DNA from: Palsa-295 sp963785585
Lineage (GTDB): Bacteria > Acidobacteriota > Terriglobia > Acidiferrales > UBA7541
Direction: 5' to 3'
DNA: 64,000 bases
NCBI GenBank assembly: GCA_963785585.1
Contig: CAWAVW010000004.1
Span: 372,001 to 436,000, forward strand
The notes under the pieces are model-generated. The model had not been told where the DNA came from and ran no database searches. It worked only from the letters and a program-made list of their open reading frames with translations. Both the position numbers and the translations under genes were made by a program. This document shows positions 54,249 through 62,196 of the stretch, one piece after another; positions within the stretch are counted from its first letter, which is position 1; every line of letters starts with the position of its first letter.

Positions 54249-56162
54249 GTGACACTTATTCGCCCCTTTCTCGCCGCTTGTCTTTGCTGTGTTTTCTCGC
54301 CTGCGCTTTTCTGCCAGGTATTTCAAGCCTCCGGACCGACGGGCGGCGACGTCCGTTCGCTCGCAGCCGATCCGATTCACCCCGGCACGGTTTATTTGGG
54401 CACCACGGACGGCCACGTGTTTGGTTCAAAGGACGCGGGCGAGCACTGGACCCGGCTGGGCAGAGCCGGAGAGGACGCGTCGGCCGTGGTGAGCGCACTG
54501 GTGGTTGATGAGCGCGACGGCGCTTCGGTGTTCGCGACGACCTGGACGCGCGGGAAAGGCGGAGAGAGTGGCGCGTTATACGTAAGCCCGGACGGAGGGC
54601 GCACCTGGAAGGATGCAGGACTGAGCGGACACGCGCTGCGCGCGCTGGCACAGGCCCCGTCCGATCCGAACGTAATTGCCGCCGGTGGCTTGGACGGAGT
54701 TTTTTTGTCGCGCGACCACGGAACCCGCTGGAAGCGCATCACGCCAGACGATTACGCAGAGTTAGGCAATGTGGATTCGCTCGCTTTCGATCCGTTCGAT
54801 GCATCGGTTCTTTACGCCGGGACATTTCATCTGCCCTGGAAGACGAAGGACGGCGGCGAGCATTGGATTGCGATTCACGACGGCATGATTGACGACTCCG
54901 ACGTGTTGAGCCTGGCAGCAGACGCCGAGACGCCCGGACGCATCCTGGCGAGCGCGTGCTCCGGTATTTACAGGAGCGACACCGGCGGGGCGGAGTGGGC
55001 CAAGATCGCCGGGATACCGTATTCGTCGCGGCGCACCTATGCGCTGCGGCAAGACTGGCACTCGCCGCAGAATTTGTACGCCGGTACGAACGAGGGCTTG
55101 TGGCTGTCGAAAGACGCCGGCCAGTCGTGGAACCGCGCCACTCCGGCCGATTGGACGATCAGTGCAATCGCCATCGTGTATGGGTACGGGGCAGCTCGCG
55201 GCGGAGAATCGCCGCATCGCCGGATCATCGTGGGTTCGGAGCAGCAGGGGATTCTGGTGAGCGACGACGGCGGAGCGCATTGGAAGCGCTCGAACGAAGG
55301 CTTCGTTCACCAGCGTGTGGTTTCAATCGCGGCGGGCGATTTGAATTCACATGCGGTGGCTGTTTTGATGGAGGACGCGGAGGTTCCGGCCCAGATCAGC
55401 GACGACGGCGGCGAAACCTGGAAGGCGATGGGCCGCAATGCCGGGTCGCTGGGCCTGGCCGAAATTATCGAGACGCCGGACGGCTGGCGAGCCCTACTTT
55501 TGGCCGGAGGGCTGGCGCGATTCGATCGCGGCGCGAATCTCTGGGTTCGCCAGGGCTCGCTTGGCTCCAAGATTCAGGAGTTGGCGTTCAGCAAGCGCGC
55601 CTGGTATGCCGCGACGGACGACGGATTGCTGATGTCCAGAAACAACGGCGTGACGTGGAGCAAGATTCCGTTCGGGCCAGAGGATGTGCCGGTTCGCTCG
55701 GTGCAGACGAACTCCGAGGGCATGGCGATCCGCACGGCGGCGTCGCGAGGCATGGTGTACTCCGACGACGGCGGAGAGACGTGGGTCTGGCACGACCTCG
55801 ATCCGCAATCGGGCGGCGTGCTTCGCTTGATCTGGGAGGGCGATAACCTGCTGGCATTTTCACCGGGTGGCGTTTTTTCTTCGGGTGACGCGGGTCGCAC
55901 TTGGATGAAAGTCCAGCAAGGCCTTCCCGGCGCGCAACCGGCGGACGCGGCATTCGCGGGCTCTCGATGGTTTATATCGATGCAAAGCGGAGGAATTTAT
56001 CAGTCGCTCGACGGAGGAAACACTTGGACGCGCATGCGAACCGGAGAAGCGGGGGCAGACGGCGCCGGTGACCAGTTTCCCGTCATGGCGACGTCCGCGG
56101 ATGCGGCTCGTTTGTACATGGGGTCCTCGAATGACGGCGTATTTCTAATGGATCTGCGCTGA
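54249..56162 (+). CDS. exported Asp-box (BNR/sortilin-like) beta-propeller protein
   Basis: GTG 54249 follows AGGAAG. The 637-residue protein has a signal peptide (FLAACLCCVFSPALFCQ) and about twelve Asp-box motifs of the SxDxGxxW type, for example SKDAGEHW, SPDGGRTW, SKDAGQSW, SDDGGAHW, SDDGGETW and SLDGGNTW. Such repeats build sialidase- or VPS10-like propellers; Arg residues of a sialidase active site are not evident, so binding is more likely than catalysis. Similar to photosystem-stability/YCF48-like and secreted glycosidase-like families. The gene has a strong stem-loop at its stop and lies between the OmpA-like and sigma-54 activator genes. Confidence 0.85.
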   Translation: MTLIRPFLAACLCCVFSPALFCQVFQASGPTGGDVRSLAADPIHPGTVYLGTTDGHVFGSKDAGEHWTRLGRAGEDASAVVSALVVDERDGASVFATTWTRGKGGESGALYVSPDGGRTWKDAGLSGHALRALAQAPSDPNVIAAGGLDGVFLSRDHGTRWKRITPDDYAELGNVDSLAFDPFDASVLYAGTFHLPWKTKDGGEHWIAIHDGMIDDSDVLSLAADAETPGRILASACSGIYRSDTGGAEWAKIAGIPYSSRRTYALRQDWHSPQNLYAGTNEGLWLSKDAGQSWNRATPADWTISAIAIVYGYGAARGGESPHRRIIVGSEQQGILVSDDGGAHWKRSNEGFVHQRVVSIAAGDLNSHAVAVLMEDAEVPAQISDDGGETWKAMGRNAGSLGLAEIIETPDGWRALLLAGGLARFDRGANLWVRQGSLGSKIQELAFSKRAWYAATDDGLLMSRNNGVTWSKIPFGPEDVPVRSVQTNSEGMAIRTAASRGMVYSDDGGETWVWHDLDPQSGGVLRLIWEGDNLLAFSPGGVFSSGDAGRTWMKVQQGLPGAQPADAAFAGSRWFISMQSGGIYQSLDGGNTWTRMRTGEAGADGAGDQFPVMATSADAARLYMGSSNDGVFLMDLR

Positions 56163-56207
56163 GGACGCAGCGTGCCGAGACCGGCCGCATGGGCCGGCGC
56201 GCGTCCT
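56162..56207 (+). terminator. large nested stem-loop directly after the propeller gene
   Basis: Outer arms AGGACGC/GCGTCCT (56162-56168 and 56201-56207) enclose an inner CCGGCC/GGCCGG stem (56181-56186 and 56192-56197). It starts at the last base of the stop codon. No U-run follows, so termination may be rho-assisted or the structure may protect the 3' end. The rest of the gap to 56417 holds nothing else I can support. Confidence 0.5.
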
Positions 56208-56417
56208 GGCTCCTCCCACAGCCCCAAATCGGCACCAATTCCCAAATCAGTATTCCTACGGATTGTCCCGTCTATGTCGTCCGTAGAAAAGACATTAGCA
56301 AAATAGGTATTTATGGCACCTTGCGGACCGTTCCGTTCCGACACTAAACTCCCTCGCATTCATACCGATTCGCAGCAATAACCGCCGCATTTACTTCAAA
56401 CCGGGAAAATTCCTAAT

Positions 56418-56433
56418 TGGTACGGGCGTTGCA
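56418..56433 (+). promoter_or_regulatory. sigma-54 (-24/-12) promoter
   Basis: TGGTACGGGCGTTGCA matches the consensus TGGYACRNNNNTTGCW at every defined position, with the GG and GC elements at the correct 12-nt phase. The predicted start near 56444 leaves a leader of about 26 nt to GTG 56470. It drives a sigma-54 activator gene, which implies autoregulation or control by one of the other activators. Confidence 0.8.
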
Positions 56434-56469
56434 CTTGTGATTGGGAATGTTCGATTCAAAGGGGGAATC

Positions 56470-57888
56470 GTGACTTCAGCCGCATCGGGGACCGCGTATT
56501 CGATGGAACGGCCGATCACTGCGACGGTGTTGATTGTCGATGACGAGGACAGCACGCGGAGCTTGTGTCACGACGTCGTGAGCGATGCGGGGTTGCGGAC
56601 GCGAACGGCTTCGACGACCGAGCAAGCGCTGGAGATTCTGGACCAGGGCCCTGTGGACATTGTGATCACCGACTTGCGCGTGCCGCGGATGGGCGGGCTG
56701 GAATTGCTGAAACGGATTCGCGAGCTGTATCCGCAGACCTCGGTGATGGTCTTGACGCAGTACGGGACGATTGAGGGCGCGGTGGAAGCGACGAAGCTGG
56801 GCGCCGCGGATTACATCACCAAGCCGTTTCACATTCCCGAGCTGCGCAGCAAGCTGGACCGGATGGTCCGGCTGTTCGAAACCGACAATGAGAATCGGGT
56901 GCTGCGGGAGACGCTGCGAACGCGCCCGGGATTTGCGGGGATGATCGGCGTGTCGCCGAAAATGCAGCGCGTTTACAAGCTGGTGGAAAAGGTCAGCCAG
57001 CACGGATATCCGGTCTTGATCCTGGGCGAGAGCGGCACCGGAAAAGAGTTGGTGGCCCGTTCGATTCATTTCTCGGGCATGCGGCGCAATAAGCCCTTCG
57101 TTCCGGTGGATTGCTCGGCGCTGGTGCCGACGCTGATCGAGGCGGAATTGTTTGGGCACGTGAAGGGCGCGTTTACCGGAGCTGTACATACCAAGCAGGG
57201 CTTGATGGAAATGGCCGATACCGGCACGCTGTTTTTGGACGAAATTGGCGAGTTGCCGACGGATTTGCAGGCAAAGCTGTTGCGCGCGATTCAGGAGCGG
57301 GAAATTCGCCCGGTGGGCGGAACCGATCATGTGCCGCTGTCGGCGCGGGTGATTGCGGCGACGAACCGCGACCTCGAATATATGATCCGGCAGGGAACGT
57401 TCCGGCAGGATTTGTTTTTCCGCCTAAACGTTGTGCAGATCAAACTTCCTCCGCTGCGGGAACGCAAGACGGATATACCAATTCTGGTAAATACCTTTCT
57501 TGAAAAGCACTCGGAATCGAGCGAGAAGGCCTACACGTTCTCAGAAGACGCGATGTACCGGATGATCGCCTACGACTGGCCGGGGAACGTCCGCGAACTG
57601 GAGAATGCGGTAGAGCGCGCGATTGCGCTGAGTTCGGGACCGATCCTGCAGATTGCGGATCTGCCCTCGAGTTTGCATCATTTTTCCGCCACCCAGGCGC
57701 CGCCCGTGGATGAAGTATTACCGCTCGAGGAAACTGAAAAGCGGCAGATCGAACTAGCGCTGGAGAAATCGGACGGTGACAAGATGCGTGCGGCGCAGTT
57801 GCTGAAGATTGGGAAGACGACGCTCTACCGGAAGTTGAAGCAGTACGAGGCCGAGCGGGCGAAATTGAAGGACGCGGCGGCAAACTAG
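56470..57888 (+). CDS. NtrC-family sigma-54-dependent response regulator
   Basis: GTG 56470 is chosen because GGGGGAA lies just upstream and the frame follows the sigma-54 promoter; a start at 56437 would overlap the expected transcription start. The 472-residue product has a receiver domain (VLIVDDEDSTRSL; phospho-Asp in IVITDLRVPRMGG; Lys in YITKPF), an AAA+ domain (Walker A GESGTGKE; intact GAFTGA in FGHVKGAFTGA; Walker B GTLFLDEIGE) and a Fis-type HTH (DKMRAAQLLKIGKTTLYRKL). Its kinase may be the hybrid kinase at 58200, 311 bp downstream, though that carries its own receiver. Confidence 0.94.
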   Translation: MTSAASGTAYSMERPITATVLIVDDEDSTRSLCHDVVSDAGLRTRTASTTEQALEILDQGPVDIVITDLRVPRMGGLELLKRIRELYPQTSVMVLTQYGTIEGAVEATKLGAADYITKPFHIPELRSKLDRMVRLFETDNENRVLRETLRTRPGFAGMIGVSPKMQRVYKLVEKVSQHGYPVLILGESGTGKELVARSIHFSGMRRNKPFVPVDCSALVPTLIEAELFGHVKGAFTGAVHTKQGLMEMADTGTLFLDEIGELPTDLQAKLLRAIQEREIRPVGGTDHVPLSARVIAATNRDLEYMIRQGTFRQDLFFRLNVVQIKLPPLRERKTDIPILVNTFLEKHSESSEKAYTFSEDAMYRMIAYDWPGNVRELENAVERAIALSSGPILQIADLPSSLHHFSATQAPPVDEVLPLEETEKRQIELALEKSDGDKMRAAQLLKIGKTTLYRKLKQYEAERAKLKDAAAN

Positions 57889-58107
57889 TGCGGAATTTCT
57901 TGGCAAACGATTCGAGCGGCAGCCGTCGCTCCTTTGTCCTTGTTTCCCCTATGGAGTGAAATTTCCTAGATAGGAACTGTCAATTCGAAGTGGGAAAGAA
58001 GTCTCTAATCTCACCCGTTGAAATTCGCCCGAAATTGCAAAAAACCCAAGAAAACTGCCCTCTTTTCGCGTAGCTGCGTCCCAATTGCGTCCGCTGGTGG
58101 ACCGAAT

Positions 58108-58128
58108 CATGCAGGAGAATTCTGCATG
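58108..58128. promoter_or_regulatory. inverted repeat covering the ribosome site of a leader ORF
   Basis: CATGCAG and CTGCATG are perfect 7-bp arms with a 7-nt loop (GAGAATT). The arm/loop contains AGGAG, and the right arm includes the ATG at 58126. It may mask translation of the leader ORF or serve as a regulator site. Other positions of the 57889-58107 gap show nothing I can support. Confidence 0.5.
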
Positions 58129-58203
58129 AACCCTCATTACATATTCTTTCCAAAGTACTTGAGTGGGTCGGAATTGTGGTCCGTGCGTCGAGGTGAACTG
58201 TGA
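58126..58203 (+). CDS. candidate 25-codon leader ORF overlapping the hybrid kinase start
   Basis: ATG 58126 is preceded by AGGAG with about 8-nt spacing and encodes 25 residues with an aromatic-rich start (MNPHYIFFPKYLSGS). Its TGA (58201-58203) overlaps the kinase GTG (58200) as GTGA, which would couple translation. The frame extends upstream to a TTG at 58018, giving up to 61 codons, so a longer small protein is possible. No homologue recognised. Confidence 0.45.
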   Translation: MNPHYIFFPKYLSGSELWSVRRGEL

Positions 58204-60227
58204 GGCGGATGCAGCACGGTGGTTCGGCGGCACGGGCCGCGCAGGCGCTGCAGCCGGACGGTCGCGCGACGAGCTTTGACGCTGGCTTGGCTGGTGGCAC
58301 GTTGGAGCAGGACGCAATTTTCCGCGCGGCGTTTGATTCGAGCGGCGAGGCGCTGGTGGTGATCGATGGGCAATGCCGCATTCGGCGGGCGAACGCGCGA
58401 GCCAGGGAACTATTGAGGATGCCCAGCGGAGCGGAGACGCGCGCATTGGCGGATTTCTTTGCGGGCAATGTAGAGGAGTCGTTGTCGAAAGTTTCCGCCG
58501 GGCGAGCGGCGCATGCTTCGCTCACATCGTTTGATGCAACGCTTGCGACGGGTTTGGCGGTGCGCGTGGCGTGGCGTCCATCGCCCGGCGCGACCCAGCA
58601 CCGGCTCCTTTGCATTGAAGAAGGTTCGATCGTGCAGCGAGCGGAGTCGAAGTGGCGGCGCTCGGAAGCGGAGATCGCTTCGATACTGGATTCGGTGCGC
58701 GTGGGCGTGCTGGTGTTAGACGCGAATGGAAACGTAAGGCATTCGAACGCGCGATTCGGGCAGTTGTTCGGGCTGGACGCCACGAATTTGAGGGCGATCG
58801 AGACGGCCGCCGATATTCAGGCGTTTCTCGGGCCGCGGTTCGATCGTCCTGCGGCGTTTGTGGCTCCCTGGAATTCTTTTGCGGCGGGCGAGGGCGAGCC
58901 TTCGCACGATGAGCTGGAGATTGCGCGTCCGGCGAGGCGCGTGCTGGAGCGCTTTTCGCGTCCGGTGCTGGACGCGCAGAATCGGAAAATCGGGTGGCTG
59001 GAGATTTTTTACGACGTGACCGGCGAGCGGCAACTGCAAACCAAGCTTTTGCAGACCGAGAAAATGGCGGCGCTGGGGCACCTCGTTTCGGGAATCGCGC
59101 ACGAGCTGAACAATCCGTTGACCGCGATCATGGGGTACGCGCAGTTGCTGCTGAGCCATGGCTTAAAACCGGACCAATTTGCCGAAGCGCGCAAAGTTTT
59201 CGAAGAGGCCGAGCGGGCCACGCGGATCGTGAAAAATCTTCTGTACTTCGCGCGGGAGAACAAGCCGGAGAGGACGCGCGTCAATATCAACGAGATTGTG
59301 GAGCGGGCGCTGGCGCTCAGGAGCTACGAGCTGAAAATCCAAAACATCGTAGTGGAGTGCGCGCTCGCGGCAGACCTGCCGGAAACACTGGCCGATCCGC
59401 ATCAGCTGCAGCAGGCGGTTTTGAATCTGCTGGTGAATGCCGAGCAGGCGCTGCTGCATTCCCGGGGGCAGGGTCGCATCTGGATTCGCACCCGTCGCGC
59501 GGCGAACGAGCGGATTGCTCTGGAAATTTCCGACGACGGACCGGGAATACCAAAGGAAATCGCATCGCGGATTTTTGAGCCGTTTTTTACCACCAAGCCG
59601 CCCGGTGTGGGTACCGGGCTGGGGCTTTCGATCGTGTACGGGATTGTGAAACAGCACGATGGGGAAGTCTCGCTGGAAAATCGCGCGACGGCCGGCGCGA
59701 CTTTTATCATCGAGTTGCCTGTCACGGTGAAGCAAGCGGAGGAATTCTACCCGCTGCCGGAAATACCGCGCGAGTTGGCGGGCTCGGCGGCAGCCAGCCG
59801 GATTCTGGTGGTGGAGGACGAACCGGCTGTGGCGCAACTGGTGGTGGACGTCTTGCGGGAAGAAGGGCATCAGGTGGACGCGGTGCTGGATAGTCAGGAG
59901 GGACTTACGCGCCTGGCGCGGAGCGACTACGACCTGGTGATTTGCGATTTGCGAATGCCCCGGCTGGACGGCCCGGCGTTTTACGACGCACTGGTGCGCG
60001 CGGGAAGCGCGCATCAACATCACATCGTTTTCATAACAGGCGATACGCTGGCTCCGCGGACGGCGCGGTTCCTCGAAGAATCGGGACTGCCGTTTCTGGC
60101 GAAACCGTTTCTGGTGGAGGAATTGCGGTTGGCGGTGAACCGGCGGCTGAGCGCCAATCCGCGCCGTGAAGATGCGATTCCAGCCGCGCTGGTCTCAAAA
60201 GCGCGGTCAACGGACGGAAGGAACTAA
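58200..60227 (+). CDS. soluble hybrid histidine kinase (PAS-PAS-HisKA-HATPase-REC)
   Basis: GTG 58200 follows GAGGTGA with 4-nt spacing. The 675-residue protein has no TM segment. Two PAS-like regions (FRAAFDSSGEALVVIDGQCR near 41; IASILDSVRVGVLVLDANGN near 163) precede HisKA with His in GHLVSGIAHELNNPLTAIMG (near 300), HATPase_c (NLLVNAEQALLHSRG; GTGLGLSIVYGIVKQHDG) and a C-terminal receiver (ILVVEDEPAVAQL; phospho-Asp in LVICDLRMPRLDG; Lys in FLAKPF). It senses a cytoplasmic signal. It is followed after 5 nt by a kinase-like protein without ATPase domain, which may be a phosphotransfer partner (inference). Confidence 0.93.
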   Translation: MRRMQHGGSAARAAQALQPDGRATSFDAGLAGGTLEQDAIFRAAFDSSGEALVVIDGQCRIRRANARARELLRMPSGAETRALADFFAGNVEESLSKVSAGRAAHASLTSFDATLATGLAVRVAWRPSPGATQHRLLCIEEGSIVQRAESKWRRSEAEIASILDSVRVGVLVLDANGNVRHSNARFGQLFGLDATNLRAIETAADIQAFLGPRFDRPAAFVAPWNSFAAGEGEPSHDELEIARPARRVLERFSRPVLDAQNRKIGWLEIFYDVTGERQLQTKLLQTEKMAALGHLVSGIAHELNNPLTAIMGYAQLLLSHGLKPDQFAEARKVFEEAERATRIVKNLLYFARENKPERTRVNINEIVERALALRSYELKIQNIVVECALAADLPETLADPHQLQQAVLNLLVNAEQALLHSRGQGRIWIRTRRAANERIALEISDDGPGIPKEIASRIFEPFFTTKPPGVGTGLGLSIVYGIVKQHDGEVSLENRATAGATFIIELPVTVKQAEEFYPLPEIPRELAGSAAASRILVVEDEPAVAQLVVDVLREEGHQVDAVLDSQEGLTRLARSDYDLVICDLRMPRLDGPAFYDALVRAGSAHQHHIVFITGDTLAPRTARFLEESGLPFLAKPFLVEELRLAVNRRLSANPRREDAIPAALVSKARSTDGRN

Positions 60228-60232
60228 CCGAA

Positions 60233-60892
60233 ATGGCATTCCGGTACAACCCACGACCAGCGCATCGCGAGGCGAGAGCGCTACTGGGAATTCCCGACGC
60301 CTTGCTGGCGAGGCGAGTGGCCCTCGACCTGAAACGCGCCAACGGCCAGCGGACCGTGCACCTCGCAACGAGCCTTTCGGAACTTCTGGAAAAGTTTTCA
60401 GACGCTTCCGCGGGAGTGATCGTGCTGGACGACCGAATCGTGGAGGGCGTGCGGCTGAACGAGTTTTTGAGCCAACTGTCGGGGAGCGCGCCGGTCGTGC
60501 TCGTGGCGGATTGCTCCCGTCAAACGGAAGCGGCGAAGTTTGTGGTGGAGGGCAAAGTCGATTTCGTGGCGCGGCATGGGGATTTCGCGGCGATGGCGGT
60601 GAGCCTGGCGGAGCGGCATTTGCGACGCGCGGAATCGCAGCGCGGACGAACGGGCACGACGGAGATCGACGTCTCGGACGAGCTGGCGGAGATTTTCCGA
60701 CACGAGATCAACAATCCCCTTACAGGAATTTTGGGAAATGCGGAATTGCTGCTCGCGCATGGAGCGCATTTGAGCCCGTCGGATGTGCAGAGGGTGCAGA
60801 CCGTAGTGGATTTGGCGGTGAGGTTACGAGAGACGATTCGCAGGATAAGCAATTCGATTGAGTCGCATGGCCAATTGTTAAAGTCGTTTTGA
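60233..60892 (+). CDS. receiver-like/HisKA protein lacking an ATPase domain
   Basis: A 219-residue protein. The first 125 residues resemble a degenerate receiver (GVIVLDDRIVEGVRLNEFLS, APVVLVADC) without a clear acidic triad. Residues about 145-215 form a HisKA-type helical hairpin with the H box LAEIFRHEINNPLTGILGNA (His157), closely matching that of the kinase encoded 5 nt upstream, and then the chain stops. No N, G1 or G2 box exists, so it cannot autophosphorylate alone. It could be a histidine phosphotransfer protein, a phosphatase, or a decoy dimerisation partner of the hybrid kinase (inference). A GC-rich hairpin follows its stop. Confidence 0.85.
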   Translation: MAFRYNPRPAHREARALLGIPDALLARRVALDLKRANGQRTVHLATSLSELLEKFSDASAGVIVLDDRIVEGVRLNEFLSQLSGSAPVVLVADCSRQTEAAKFVVEGKVDFVARHGDFAAMAVSLAERHLRRAESQRGRTGTTEIDVSDELAEIFRHEINNPLTGILGNAELLLAHGAHLSPSDVQRVQTVVDLAVRLRETIRRISNSIESHGQLLKSF

Positions 60893-60915
60893 AGTTCGCA
60901 ATCCTCTGGGGCGAA

Positions 60916-60948
60916 GGGCGGCACCGGTCGCGGCCGCCCCCTTGTTTC
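60916..60948 (+). terminator. likely terminator after the kinase operon
   Basis: GGGCGGC/GCCGCCC form a 7-bp stem with a 10-nt loop, followed by CCTTGTTTC, a weak U-rich tail. It lies 24 nt past the stop at 60892 and before the convergent LssY_C gene. Confidence 0.6.
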
Positions 60949-60989
60949 GCTCAGGGAAGGCGAAACCTCGCTCCCCGATGAAAACGATT

Positions 60990-62174
60990 CTAGTTCGCCG
61001 AATCAGCGGGCGCCTGGCTTAGCACCAGGACGAGGATTCGGCCGTCGGAGTGAAAGCTGCCGCCGGTTGCGGTGTTCGCAGTGATGAGCGGATCCGCCGG
61101 CGTCACGTGCGTGCGTTGAACCACAATGCCTGTGCCGGAAAGAGTGTCGTTCACATATTCTCTTTCGCCGTCGATCGCCGGATCGATTTTGTGAGTGAGG
61201 CCATTGTTGCGCTGGTCGCGTTCAAAACCAATATCGTGGGTGGCGGCAATGCACCAGAGCGGCTGGCCATCCACAACGAAGGTGGATTTCCAGACGCGCA
61301 GGTGATTGCGGGACATGGCGACGCGGACCGGTTCGGCATGAGCGAAGCCGTAGTCCTGCGGCCTGTCGAATAAGTAGAGAGTGCTCATCGGCATGGTCAG
61401 GTAGTCTTTCTTCTCGATGGAATCCGTAATCGCGTTCAGCACGGTATTTTCCACCGAGCGATCCACGCGTACCCATCCCGCACGCTCGAACACCTTTTCC
61501 AATTGAGCTTGTGACCCGACGATAAAAATATTCACCATGTCGCCGGGCTTGCCCTTTTCGTCGGAAATTCGGCGGGGAATCGCCGCGAGAATTTCGGGCG
61601 TGATGCCCGGAACCGGAGTTTCGGGCGGTCCCCCGATGGCGATTGCGGCGGCGGTGCTCAGGCCGGGATCGATGACATCGATCTTGACTTGAAAATTTCC
61701 TTTCGCCGCAGCGGCATCCTTCATGCTCTGGTTGATTCCCAGGAACAGGCGTCCGGCCACCGGCGCCTCGTAGTCAAGCGAGGCGCCCACGGCGAAGGCT
61801 TGCGCGCCGTCGTCGGAGCCGAGCCTGCCGATTAATTCGCCGTGACCACCATCGGTGACGGCGTATTCGTGAATCAAGTCTTCGAATGCACGCGGCAGTC
61901 CTTCGGGGCCGAGCGTACGGCCGTCCGGGTGTTTCTTGTCGGCGCCGTAGGTGATGGTACCGGTGGCGGTGATTTTAATTTTCTCCCCGCCGCGCAGATC
62001 GATTTTCGTATCGACCCATTGCTTCGTGGCGTCAACGTCCACTTGGTAGGAAGTGGCATTGGGCGATCCGTACTGCGGAGCCGCGGATTGGGCAACGACG
62101 GGCCCCGCAGCGAAGAGAAACAATAGCGTCAGCGCCAACGCGAACATCTTCGACGAGCTTGGGGTCATTCGCAT
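60990..62174 (-). CDS. exported LecA-like/LssY_C fusion protein
   Basis: ATG 62174 starts a signal peptide (MFALALTLLFLFAAGPVVAQ); an upstream frame to 62282 would overlap the SYLF gene and is rejected. Length 394 residues. Residues about 35-160 match the PA-IL (LecA) galactophilic lectin-like jelly-roll pattern: QWVDTKIDLRGGEKIKITAT, GTITYG, GELIGRLG, APVAGRLFLGIN. The rest is an LssY_C domain (DMVNIFIVGSQAQLEKVFER, MPMSTLYLFDRPQDYGFAHA, WKSTFVVDGQPLWCIAATHD). LssY_C is usually attached to membrane proteins. The gene follows the SYLF gene by 22 nt on the same strand. Carbohydrate binding is possible; the Ca-binding residues of LecA were not confirmed. Confidence 0.82.
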   Translation of the reverse strand: MRMTPSSSKMFALALTLLFLFAAGPVVAQSAAPQYGSPNATSYQVDVDATKQWVDTKIDLRGGEKIKITATGTITYGADKKHPDGRTLGPEGLPRAFEDLIHEYAVTDGGHGELIGRLGSDDGAQAFAVGASLDYEAPVAGRLFLGINQSMKDAAAAKGNFQVKIDVIDPGLSTAAAIAIGGPPETPVPGITPEILAAIPRRISDEKGKPGDMVNIFIVGSQAQLEKVFERAGWVRVDRSVENTVLNAITDSIEKKDYLTMPMSTLYLFDRPQDYGFAHAEPVRVAMSRNHLRVWKSTFVVDGQPLWCIAATHDIGFERDQRNNGLTHKIDPAIDGEREYVNDTLSGTGIVVQRTHVTPADPLITANTATGGSFHSDGRILVLVLSQAPADSAN

Positions 62175-62196
62175 GGATATGCTCGCAAAAAGGAAT

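Noticed and set aside
56314..56324. TGGCAC followed by TTGC near 56315, resembling a sigma-54 site
   Set aside because: The GG and GC elements are too close together; the correct phase of 12 nt is found only at 56418-56433.
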